Under the pieces are notes generated by a model. The model did not search any database, was not told where the DNA came from, and saw only the letters and a list, made by a program, of their open reading frames with translations. A DNA stretch of 64,000 nt from JBFXEO01 sp050180015. GTDB lineage: Bacteria; Bacteroidota; Bacteroidia; Bacteroidales; Tenuifilaceae. A program made the translations under genes and the position numbers. The number at the start of each line of letters is the position of its first letter. Positions within the stretch are counted from its first letter, which is position 1. Below, in pieces: positions 1 to 7,648 of this stretch. The stretch lies in contig JBFXEO010000001.1 of assembly GCA_050180015.1 (NCBI GenBank), positions 1-64,000 of the forward strand. Reading direction: 5' to 3'.

Positions 1-197
1 GAGTATAAGGTTAAATCAAGATTGTAGGATGATTTGGTTATAGAACCATAACTTTCAATCACACCATTACTTAACTCGTACGTTGTGCCGTTGTAAGTGA
101 ATGTACCCTTGGCGTTATCGTCATCATCGTCAGAGCATCCGGTGAAAGTGATAACCGATAAAATGATAACCGCAATCTTAAATAGATTTTTATTCAT
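1..197 (-). CDS. Surface-type lipoprotein, N-terminal part (gene runs off the left edge)
   Basis: Read leftwards from an ATG at 195-197, the frame stays open to base 1, giving about 65 codons of a truncated gene. The N-terminus is a lipoprotein signal: a Lys-containing start, a hydrophobic stretch (residues 8-19) and a lipobox ending in Gly-Cys at Cys21. Ser and five Asp follow directly. An acidic stretch just after the lipidated Cys is the kind of signal that sends Bacteroidota lipoproteins to the cell surface, so surface exposure is inferred. The rest (Thr/Tyr/Gly/Asn-rich) matches no family I recognise. It is transcribed divergently from the patatin gene. Confidence 0.75.
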   Translation of the reverse strand, partial: MNKNLFKIAVIILSVITFTGCSDDDDDNAKGTFTYNGTTYELSNGVIESYGSITKSSYNLDLTLY

Positions 198-461
198 AAA
201 AATAAGGTTGATTTAATCCCTACTCATTAAGCTTTTCGGTTTCCGCTCCATACTCTTTTTACGGATTTTCTGGCATCTCCTTATTTAGGAGAATAAAATT
301 ACGACTTTAAATGTGATGTGCAAACGTTTTCGTCATCGAAATATGGCTTTTCGTAAAATTGCAAAGGCAAAAAAATTTGGGATATAAAATTAAAATAACC
401 CTGGAAGGGTATTAATTGCTTTATATTTAATTAGTTTTGGGTTGCGGTCAAAAATATTTGT
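198..461. other. Divergent intergenic region
   Basis: This stretch separates the lipoprotein gene (minus) from the patatin gene (plus) and must hold both promoters. Visible features are a short inverted repeat (CTCCT/AGGAG) near 274-291 and a TAGTTTTG at 432-439 that fits the Bacteroidetes -7 element. I see no coding potential or RNA gene here. Confidence 0.4.
432..439 (+). promoter_or_regulatory. Candidate -7 element (TAnnTTTG) for the patatin gene
   Basis: TAGTTTTG lies 22 bases before the ATG at 462 and matches the TAnnTTTG element used by the Bacteroidetes primary sigma factor. No TTG or TTTG sits 19-21 bases further upstream, so only half of the promoter is recognisable. Confidence 0.35.
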
Positions 462-1541
462 ATGAGCAAGAAATCAACAGCGAGAAAGAACGTAAAAGGG
501 AGGCGAAGCCTTTTCTTTACAGGGTTTGCCGTAATGGCCTGTCTCTGGATATTTTTAGCATCAACGGACAGGGATGTTAAGGAAACAATAACCCGCCAGA
601 GGCAGGGTACTGCCATAGTTATTACGGGTGCTGCCGCGAAAATTGCCCAGGAGGCGGCCTTGCTGGAACATCTGTATAGTAAAGGAATGCTTAATGATGT
701 GGTGTTTATTTCGGGAGCCAGCTCTGGGAGTTTAAATGCTGCAATTTTAAATGGAATCCTTAGCGGAAAAATGACATGGAAGGAGTATCGGGCCATTTTG
801 AGCAATCTTACAAACGATGATATTTTTATCCGGGAAGGGAATACGCTTCCTGTGGATACAAATCCGTTAAGAAATCTTCTTGGTAGAATAGTGTCCGATA
901 CCCTGGGCTACAGAACACTTTCTGATTTGCCTTACCCAACCTCATTTTCAGTGGTTAATTTGAAGGTAATGCCCTTAAAGGATAGGACCTTACGGTTGTG
1001 TAATAAAAGAATAAATCCCGAAAGCGACTCTACGCTTGGTATCGTTGATGTTTTAATGGCCTCCGCCTCGTATCCGCTGGCATTCCCTCCGGTTACCATT
1101 AGCAATGTAAAAACAATACCGGATGTTTCCTACTACGATGGAGGCATTGCTTCCGATCACGTTCCCTTTGAGGCAGTTGTTCAGTTCGAAAAGTACCGGG
1201 GAATTAACGTTGAGAAAATGATAATAATAAGCAGGAAGCGCGATACTATTTCTACCCTAAACGCGGAGCTCGAGCAGTTTGGGGTGGATAGAATAAAATT
1301 TTTCGATAAAATGAACGTTTCGCCCCAGTCAATTTCGAACAGGGGGTTTTACAGAAGGCTGAAAGATATTGAGATGGAATACCCCGATCTTGCCCAAAGA
1401 ACCTTTGTTTACGTCCCAGATTTTAGGGAAAATTTTCTTATGTTTGATTTTAGTACGCTAAAGCAACAGTACGATACGACCTGTAGCTGGGCGCAAACTC
1501 ACGACCCCGTTCCATTGGTTCAGTATTTAGATGGTTATTAG
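462..1541 (+). CDS. Patatin-like phospholipase family protein, membrane-anchored
   Basis: A 359-residue protein with a basic N-terminus and one hydrophobic segment (about residues 17-33), so a signal anchor or signal peptide. The patatin fold is shown by the nucleophile elbow GASSG (residues 85-89, Ser87) and the Asp of the DGG motif (Asp226), the Ser/Asp dyad of the family. Patatins hydrolyse acyl esters of lipids. The odd point is the oxyanion loop: the family usually has Gly-Gly-Gly-x-(R/K)-Gly near the N-terminus, but the corresponding place reads TGAAAKIA (about residues 55-62). Two of three glycines are replaced, so activity may be altered or lost. Next downstream is a small membrane protease-like gene on the same strand, 57 bases away. 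Confidence 0.8.
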   Translation: MSKKSTARKNVKGRRSLFFTGFAVMACLWIFLASTDRDVKETITRQRQGTAIVITGAAAKIAQEAALLEHLYSKGMLNDVVFISGASSGSLNAAILNGILSGKMTWKEYRAILSNLTNDDIFIREGNTLPVDTNPLRNLLGRIVSDTLGYRTLSDLPYPTSFSVVNLKVMPLKDRTLRLCNKRINPESDSTLGIVDVLMASASYPLAFPPVTISNVKTIPDVSYYDGGIASDHVPFEAVVQFEKYRGINVEKMIIISRKRDTISTLNAELEQFGVDRIKFFDKMNVSPQSISNRGFYRRLKDIEMEYPDLAQRTFVYVPDFRENFLMFDFSTLKQQYDTTCSWAQTHDPVPLVQYLDGY

Positions 1542-1598
1542 TTTATCCCGGGTTTTTATGGTGATTAGGGTATCAGACCGTTTTAATTTAATTCTGCC

Positions 1599-2183
1599 AT
1601 GAATCAACCTGATGGTTTGGAGTATGCAGTTGTTGATGAAGTTTGCATTCCCACCGGAAGGGCCAACTTAGTTGCTTTTTTATACTTTATTCCAACGGCT
1701 TTTGTGGGTTTGACTTTATTTACCTCGTTATGGGGCATTCAACCGCTCATGGATGGTATATCATTGTTAAAGTCTCATACAGTAAGGCTAATAATACTGT
1801 TGGTTATAGGTGTTATCCTACACGAGGGTTTACACGGAAGCGTCTGGGCTATATTTGCCAAAAATGGGCTTAAATCAATTCGGTTTGGAATAAAATGGGC
1901 CTATTTAACCCCATACAGCCATTGCAACGAACCATTACGGCGGAATCGGTATATTGCCGGAGGAATAATGCCGGCCCTGATTACAGGGATAATTCCATCT
2001 GTACTTGCAATTATTTTTTCCTGGGGTTGGTTGCTGTGGTTGGGTGTTTTTTTTACGGGTGCGGCCGGGGGCGATTTTATGGTACTATTCAGATTGCTAC
2101 GGTTCGATAAAAATTTATTCATTCAGGATCATCCCGATGAAGTTGGATTTATTGCGCTAAAATTAAAAGGTAAGGAAGCATGA
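1599..2183 (+). CDS. DUF3267-type putative membrane zinc metalloprotease
   Basis: A 194-residue polytopic membrane protein with hydrophobic segments around residues 23-45, 63-80, 118-140 and 142-160. HEGLHG at residues 75-80 is an HExxH zinc site at the end of a membrane helix, the arrangement of DUF3267 proteins, which are distantly like site-2 proteases. A Gly-Gly-Asp in the last hydrophobic part (about residue 157) could supply the third zinc ligand, as Asp does in M50 enzymes; that is inference. Its stop overlaps the start of the mannosidase gene by four bases (ATGA), so the two are translationally coupled. Substrate unknown. Confidence 0.75.
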   Translation: MNQPDGLEYAVVDEVCIPTGRANLVAFLYFIPTAFVGLTLFTSLWGIQPLMDGISLLKSHTVRLIILLVIGVILHEGLHGSVWAIFAKNGLKSIRFGIKWAYLTPYSHCNEPLRRNRYIAGGIMPALITGIIPSVLAIIFSWGWLLWLGVFFTGAAGGDFMVLFRLLRFDKNLFIQDHPDEVGFIALKLKGKEA

Positions 2184-4471
2184 AGAAAACAATGTTTTTG
2201 CAGATAGCTCTGGTTTTACTCCCATGTCCATTTTCATCTGCTCAAAGTGTACCCAGCTACGTTCAATGGGTAAATCCGTTGATAGGTACAGAAAAAATGG
2301 GGCACACATTCCCGGGGGCAACCATTCCTTTTGGTGCTGTTCAGCTTAGCCCCGATACCGACACTATTCCTTTTGCCCTTAACGGTGGGTATAATCCCGA
2401 TGTTTATAAATATTGTGCAGGTTATCAGTTTTCCGATAGCACCATTGTAGGCTTTAGCCATACCCATTTTAGCGGGACGGGGCATTCCGATTTGGGTGAT
2501 ATTTTAATTATGCCTACGGTTGGGAAGTTAAGGCTCAATCCCGGCACGTCGTCACGGCCCGATTCGGGTTACCGGTCACGATTTTCCCACAAGTCTGAGG
2601 TTGCTGAACCTGATTACTACAGGGTTGATTTGCCGGATTACAGCGTTGTTGCAGAGCTGTCCACCACTACCCGGGTAGGGGTTCATCGATACACATTCCC
2701 TCAATCGGATTCGGCCCATATTATTCTTGATTTGGTACATGGAATTTACAGCTATCCCGAAAAAAATGTTTGGACATTTGTTCGCGTTGAAAACGACACG
2801 TTAATCACCGGTTATCGGCAAACCCACGGATGGGCCTGTACCCGGACTGTTTACTTTGCCATTGCTTTTTCCAAACCATTTAGCAGCTACGGGATAGTTA
2901 ACGGCGAATTGTTGGTGTATCGGGGATTTTGGCGAAAATTCGATCAGGATAAAAATTTTCCGGAAAATGCAGGGCGGCAAATTCGTTGTCATTTCGACTT
3001 TTCAACCCGGAAAAACGAGCAAATATTGCTTAAGGTTGCCATTTCCCCGGTAAGTATAGATGGTGCAATAAATAATTTGATGGTTGAGGTACCCCATTGG
3101 GATTTTGAAAAAGTGAAATCCGAGGGACAGCAGCTTTGGAATCGGGAACTAGGCAAGGTTGATGTGGAAACATTGACCAACGATGATAAGGTTAACTTTT
3201 ATACATCGCTGTACCACGCTTTTCTCAGCCCTACAATTTACATGGATGTAGATCGGCAGTATAGGGGAGTTGATCAGAGAAACCACGCCGCCGGTGATTT
3301 TGATAATTACACCACGTTTTCGTTGTGGGACACCTACCGCGCACTGCACCCACTTTTTAATTTGCTACAGCCGGAAAGGAACGTAGATATGATAAAATCG
3401 ATGCTTGCGCATTACAAACAAAGCGTTCACGGCATGTTGCCGGTTTGGTCGCATTATGGCAACGAAAATTGGTGCATGATTGGCTACCATGCGGTATCGG
3501 TAATTGCCGATGCTGCCGTAAAAGGGAATGATAATTTTGACGTTGGCCTCGCCCTTGATGCGGCTGTAAGCAGCGCAAAAAATGGTTGGTACGACGGGCT
3601 GGACGAGTATATGCAGCGGGGTTACGTTCCCGATGATAAATCGGGCAGCTCTGTGTCAAAAACGTTGGAGTATTCCTATGACGACTGGTGTATTGCCCAG
3701 TTGGCAGGTAAACTTGGTAGAAATGATATTTACAGGGAGTTCATCAACCGCTCACAAAATTACGTAAATGTTTTCGACACAAGCATTGGGTTTGCGCGTC
3801 CACGTTTGTCCGATGGTACTTTTAAGGTTGACTTTGATGTGCTTAGCACCCACGGCCAGGGCTTTATCGAAGGAAATTCGTGGAACTATAACCTGTACGT
3901 GCCTCATAACCCTGAAAAACTTATCGGGTTGCTCGGTGGCGAAAAAAAGTTTGCGGCGTACCTTGATTCCCTGTTTACCATGACCTTGCCGGATAAGTAT
4001 TTTTCAGAGACCGAAGATATTACACGCGACGGACTTATTGGTAACTATGTTCATGGTAACGAACCATCGCATCACGTCGCATATCTTTATAGCTGGACAT
4101 CGGAACCCTGGCGGACACAGCAGATGGCCCGTTTGATTTGTGAAAAAATGTATAGGCCAACCCCCGACGGATTAGGCGGAAACGATGATTGCGGACAAAT
4201 GAGTGCCTGGTATATTTTTAGTGCACTGGGGTTTTACCCCGTTGCTCCGGGTTCCAATTATTACTCAATTGGTAGCCCGCTGGTTAAATCTGCAGCAATT
4301 CACCTTGGGAATGGTTGTGTGTTTCAGATTGATGTAAAAAATCAATCACCCGAAAATGTTTATGTTCAAAAGGTTTTTTTGGATGGAAAGGCGATAGATA
4401 ACTATAGGCTGAACCATTCGGATATTATGAGCGGCAAAAAGTTAACCTTTGTAATGGGATCAAAATTTTAA
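2180..4471 (+). CDS. GH92 family alpha-mannosidase, exported
   Basis: A 763-residue protein with an N-terminal signal peptide ending near the SSAQS at residues 18-22. It fits glycoside hydrolase family 92, calcium-dependent inverting exo-alpha-mannosidases. Conserved stretches include the N-terminal VNPLIGT and FPGATIPFGAVQLSPD, then EGNSWNY near residue 563, GNEPSHH near 624 and GGNDDCGQMSAWYIFSALGF near 667-686. The length is normal for the family. GH92 enzymes trim mannose from N-glycans or yeast mannan in the periplasm or at the surface. No SusC/SusD pair or other glycosidase is nearby, so this is not a classical polysaccharide utilisation locus. The gene is coupled to the DUF3267 gene by a four-base overlap. 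Confidence 0.93.
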   Translation: MKKTMFLQIALVLLPCPFSSAQSVPSYVQWVNPLIGTEKMGHTFPGATIPFGAVQLSPDTDTIPFALNGGYNPDVYKYCAGYQFSDSTIVGFSHTHFSGTGHSDLGDILIMPTVGKLRLNPGTSSRPDSGYRSRFSHKSEVAEPDYYRVDLPDYSVVAELSTTTRVGVHRYTFPQSDSAHIILDLVHGIYSYPEKNVWTFVRVENDTLITGYRQTHGWACTRTVYFAIAFSKPFSSYGIVNGELLVYRGFWRKFDQDKNFPENAGRQIRCHFDFSTRKNEQILLKVAISPVSIDGAINNLMVEVPHWDFEKVKSEGQQLWNRELGKVDVETLTNDDKVNFYTSLYHAFLSPTIYMDVDRQYRGVDQRNHAAGDFDNYTTFSLWDTYRALHPLFNLLQPERNVDMIKSMLAHYKQSVHGMLPVWSHYGNENWCMIGYHAVSVIADAAVKGNDNFDVGLALDAAVSSAKNGWYDGLDEYMQRGYVPDDKSGSSVSKTLEYSYDDWCIAQLAGKLGRNDIYREFINRSQNYVNVFDTSIGFARPRLSDGTFKVDFDVLSTHGQGFIEGNSWNYNLYVPHNPEKLIGLLGGEKKFAAYLDSLFTMTLPDKYFSETEDITRDGLIGNYVHGNEPSHHVAYLYSWTSEPWRTQQMARLICEKMYRPTPDGLGGNDDCGQMSAWYIFSALGFYPVAPGSNYYSIGSPLVKSAAIHLGNGCVFQIDVKNQSPENVYVQKVFLDGKAIDNYRLNHSDIMSGKKLTFVMGSKF

Positions 4472-4505
4472 TGTTTATACTTTAAACGTGAGTTCGGTGT
4501 AAAAT

Positions 4506-4536
4506 GTCATCCTGGGCGAAGCGGAGATATCTATGG
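4506..4536. repeat. Possible degenerate copy of a dispersed intergenic repeat
   Basis: The stretch beginning GTCATCCTGGGCGAAGCGGA resembles the GTCATnCTGAGCGAAG-type intergenic repeats I recall from many Bacteroidota genomes. Only one copy is seen here, so the assignment rests on resemblance from memory. Confidence 0.3.
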
Positions 4537-4624
4537 GTTTAAGGTACAAACGCTTTATTTTCAAACGTTCAGCATAGACAAAATCTTCTTCATTTGAATA
4601 CTGAAAATCAGCTTTCTTTCACCA

Positions 4625-4657
4625 AACGCTGCCGGGGTTTTAAACCCCGGCAGCGTT
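4625..4657. terminator. Bidirectional terminator-like perfect palindrome
   Basis: Two 16-base arms (AACGCTGCCGGGGTTT at 4625-4640 and its exact reverse complement at 4642-4657) are separated by a single T. It lies between the convergent ends of the GH92 gene and the endonuclease I gene. It can form a long GC-rich hairpin in either direction. No long T-run follows directly, so a mobile palindromic repeat is an alternative. Confidence 0.65.
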
Positions 4658-4676
4658 CTCTTTATTCTTTTGTTTA

Positions 4677-7046
4677 CTACTGTTTTACAATGCGCGCAAT
4701 AGATGTATTCCCGTTGCTGGTAATTTTAACAATATATATACCCGGTTTAAGGTGATTACCAATCACCCGGAATTGTTTTTCGTTGAATACCTTTTGGTAA
4801 ACAATTTTCCCGATGATGTCGGTTATTACCACCGAACTTACCGTAGCGGTTTCAACTTCAATATTTATAGCATCCTTAAAAGGATTCGGGTAAATAAGGG
4901 TTTTGCTATTAGCGTTGTTTTCAATTCCCGATGCAGGGCTTACGGCATAGTTTAATATATCGCTGTTGGTTTCATTCCCTTCGGAATCTGTGGCGTAAAT
5001 ACGGTAGTAAACAATCGATCCTGTAGTCTGCGCCGGTATGGAGGCCACTAGATTTGGAGCGTTACCCGTCATAACCAGCTGATTGTTTAGGCCGCTTTGT
5101 GTAAGCCCCCAGAAAAGCAGCACGTCGGCCAATCTACCTTCGGGATCAACCACCTGAGCCGATACCGTTACATTATCCGTGGAAGCCGGGTTTGTTGGAT
5201 TAATGCTGATGTTTGATATATTTGGAAGTTCATTCGGAGTAGATGCCGGTTGCATCCATTCTAAATCGTCAATTGCAATTCTGGTGGCTCCATTGCTTAC
5301 CAATTTTATCACAAAATTACCAGCAACATTTAACGAGAATGTTGAGGTTTCAACTGCGGTTGTAACGTTAGCGGTACCAATTTCGGTGTTGTTAACGTAA
5401 AGGGTAATCATTCCTCCGCTACCGCTAAATTTTTGTTGATGCTTGAACCTAATTTGGGTACACCCACCATCTATGGTTTGTGATTGGATATAGGGTAGCG
5501 AGCTGGTGATGTCCTTTAGGCAAATAGCCCTGGTATTAATAGTTTGATCTGTTCTGGCAGATGTTGCCGTCCAACCTATGTTATTATCACCCGTCCAGCT
5601 TATGCTTGAATAAGATGATGCGCTTGCAGGCATATTCTCAAAAGTTTCAGTAGCCCAGTCGCCAGTGTTTGCTGCGGTTACATTGATAGTAAAGGATTGA
5701 TTTACCGTACTTGTTCCGTCCCCGGCATTTAGTACAATGTTGTTTGTTCCACTGGCGGTTGGTATTCCCGAGAGCGTTGCTGTCCCGTTTCCTGTAGCGG
5801 TTAGTGTTAGCCAATTGGGCTTGGTTGTTGCATCTATTGTGAATGTTGAGCCAAAATTGCCGGTTACAGAAACGTTATAGTTATATTCAGCTCCAACCTG
5901 ACCTGTTGTAACAGGCGTACTGGTGAATTGTAACGGAACAATTGATGAAGCAACCGCTATGGTAAAACTTTGATTTGCGCTAGAGGTGCCATCGGTAACA
6001 TTAAGTACAACAGCATTTGCCCCTACATTTGCCTCTGCTGGAGCACCCGAGAGTTTTGCGGTTCCGTTTCCTGTTGAGGTTAAGGTTAACCAGCTTGGTT
6101 TGGTTGGTGCGGTTATTGTAAATGTAGCACCAGAATTACCGGAAACAGTAATATTGTATGTGTAGGTAGCTCCTGCTTGCGCTGTTGTAATGGCTGCGCT
6201 TGTAAACGAAACGTTAATATAGCCGCTTCCCCAAATCTGCCGGGCATACTCCGGGTGATCGATAAACGGGTTACGGTTGTGCTGATAGCTGTTGTATATA
6301 ACATTATTCCTGTCTATTTCTTTCTGGCTAACCGGATCCTGTTCGTTCCATTCTAAAAGCATATTTTTTGCCCACTCTGCGAAAGAAGGAAACTGGGTTC
6401 CATCAAGCATATCGGAATTCCAGCTGGCCACCACATTATGGTAGCAGGTTACCATATAGAAGTATGAACGGGCAAAATCACCTTTATATTCATCTATGGG
6501 TTCAAATACCGTTCCCGTATAACCAGGGTAGCTACATGGCCCCAGTTTACTTCCATTAAGTGATGCCCATGTTGGGGTGCTTACTTCACCAAAAGGATAA
6601 TTGCTTCTTCTTCCATTTACATATCCGTCGGTAGGATATAAATGAAAGATATCGGTGTACATTGGTGTTGCATCACTAAACCAACTTTTAGGAAAGGAGT
6701 GCTCTCTGTTGTAGCAATCACCTTCACCGCTATAGTTTCCACATTGGTCAGTACTAAAAGTAAATTCGTAAGGAGGTGTTCCGTTTGGAATATCGGAATA
6801 CATGTCCCAGACTTTACCGTTACTCTTTTTGTCAGTATTTTGGAATGCCGTCCAAAGCTGATCGTACGACAAGGCCGTATGGCTACTAATTATTAGGTAT
6901 AGCCCGTTTTTTAAATCATTTCCGGTTTTTCCTTCTGCCGTGGCGTAATATCCATCCGGTATTTGCCCCAGCAGGCTGAATGTGGAAATGAACGTTAAAA
7001 CGGCCAACGTGTAAAATCTTCGGCTTAAAATCTTAATACATCTCAT
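4677..7046 (-). CDS. Secreted endonuclease I family nuclease with Ig-like repeats and T9SS sorting domain
   Basis: A 789-residue multidomain exoprotein with a signal peptide (cleavage near residue 27). The catalytic domain (about 30-270) carries the endonuclease I signature: NREHSFPKSWF at 113-123 with the candidate catalytic His116, then HLYPTDGYVNGRRSN at 135-149. Relatives are secreted Mg-dependent, non-specific nucleases. Two consecutive Ig-like repeats (He_PIG type, about 277-370 and 371-460) share the pattern KP(S/N)WLTLT(S/A)TGNGTA. A beta-sandwich region follows, and then a T9SS C-terminal sorting domain (about 718-789) with YPNPFKD and GIYIVKI. It is therefore predicted to be exported by T9SS and released or attached to surface lipopolysaccharide, degrading external nucleic acid. 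Confidence 0.9.
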   Translation of the reverse strand: MRCIKILSRRFYTLAVLTFISTFSLLGQIPDGYYATAEGKTGNDLKNGLYLIISSHTALSYDQLWTAFQNTDKKSNGKVWDMYSDIPNGTPPYEFTFSTDQCGNYSGEGDCYNREHSFPKSWFSDATPMYTDIFHLYPTDGYVNGRRSNYPFGEVSTPTWASLNGSKLGPCSYPGYTGTVFEPIDEYKGDFARSYFYMVTCYHNVVASWNSDMLDGTQFPSFAEWAKNMLLEWNEQDPVSQKEIDRNNVIYNSYQHNRNPFIDHPEYARQIWGSGYINVSFTSAAITTAQAGATYTYNITVSGNSGATFTITAPTKPSWLTLTSTGNGTAKLSGAPAEANVGANAVVLNVTDGTSSANQSFTIAVASSIVPLQFTSTPVTTGQVGAEYNYNVSVTGNFGSTFTIDATTKPNWLTLTATGNGTATLSGIPTASGTNNIVLNAGDGTSTVNQSFTINVTAANTGDWATETFENMPASASSYSSISWTGDNNIGWTATSARTDQTINTRAICLKDITSSLPYIQSQTIDGGCTQIRFKHQQKFSGSGGMITLYVNNTEIGTANVTTAVETSTFSLNVAGNFVIKLVSNGATRIAIDDLEWMQPASTPNELPNISNISINPTNPASTDNVTVSAQVVDPEGRLADVLLFWGLTQSGLNNQLVMTGNAPNLVASIPAQTTGSIVYYRIYATDSEGNETNSDILNYAVSPASGIENNANSKTLIYPNPFKDAINIEVETATVSSVVITDIIGKIVYQKVFNEKQFRVIGNHLKPGIYIVKITSNGNTSIARIVKQ

Positions 7047-7077
7047 AAAAATTATTTTTATACTGTTTATTATACAA

Positions 7078-7626
7078 TTAATTACATATTACCATATCAA
7101 CAGGTAAGTCAAATTCTGCTACGGGAACAGATTCAACCAGCTGAAATTCATAGCCGACCCCTACTGTAGTAGTTTTACCAAGCTGAGGGAGTAGCCTGTC
7201 GTAAAACCCTTTGCCCCGGCCAAGCCTATTGCCTTTTTTATCAAAAGCAACACCGGGTATAATGGCGAAATCAATATCCGATGGATTAACGAGTTGTCCT
7301 GTGGTTGGCTCCATGATACCAAAACCATCGCTTTGTACCAGCATTTCTGTACCAGTAAATATTCTTAATTCAAGGTTATTTTCTACAACAACCGGGAGAA
7401 CCATTTTTTTTGATGTGCTCCACTTTACCACAAAGTTGTGGGTTGAAATTTCGTCGGGTAACGACCAGAATGCAAGAACAACTTTCGCTTCCAGAAATTT
7501 ATCCGAGGCTTCAACCTTTGCAAAAACCAGCTGTGATTTGGCTTTTGCCTCCTCGGTGCCAACCATCTTTTTCTTTTGACGGATTGTTTTTCTGAGTTGC
7601 TCTTTTTGCTGTTGGGTTGTATCCAT
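7078..7626 (-). CDS. 5-formyltetrahydrofolate cyclo-ligase
   Basis: An enzyme of the 5-FTHF cyclo-ligase family, which uses ATP to turn 5-formyl-THF into 5,10-methenyl-THF in the cytoplasm. Evidence is the N-terminal RKTIRQKKKM helix, the substrate-loop region LPVVVENNLELRIF, and the C-terminal signature GVAFDKKGNRLGRGKGFYDR with VGVGYEFQLV. I place the start at the Met codon at 7624-7626, which gives 182 residues, a usual length. An upstream Met at 7662 would add twelve Lys-rich residues and overlap the next gene by 14 bases. The gene lies directly downstream of the large zincin/barrel gene and is probably co-transcribed with it. Confidence 0.9.
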   Translation of the reverse strand: MDTTQQQKEQLRKTIRQKKKMVGTEEAKAKSQLVFAKVEASDKFLEAKVVLAFWSLPDEISTHNFVVKWSTSKKMVLPVVVENNLELRIFTGTEMLVQSDGFGIMEPTTGQLVNPSDIDFAIIPGVAFDKKGNRLGRGKGFYDRLLPQLGKTTTVGVGYEFQLVESVPVAEFDLPVDMVICN

Positions 7627-7648
7627 TTTGCTTCTAAGTTTCTGTTTT

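Noticed and set aside
2234..2485. Antisense frame inside the GH92 gene, and similar open frames opposite other long genes
   Set aside because: They follow the codon pattern of the overlapping conserved gene, and show no family motifs of their own.
2180..4471. Polysaccharide utilisation locus around the GH92 gene
   Set aside because: No SusC/SusD pair, no regulator and no other glycosidase in the flanking genes.
4625..4657. Terminal inverted repeat of an insertion sequence
   Set aside because: No transposase, no second copy and no target duplication nearby; it lies exactly between convergent gene ends.
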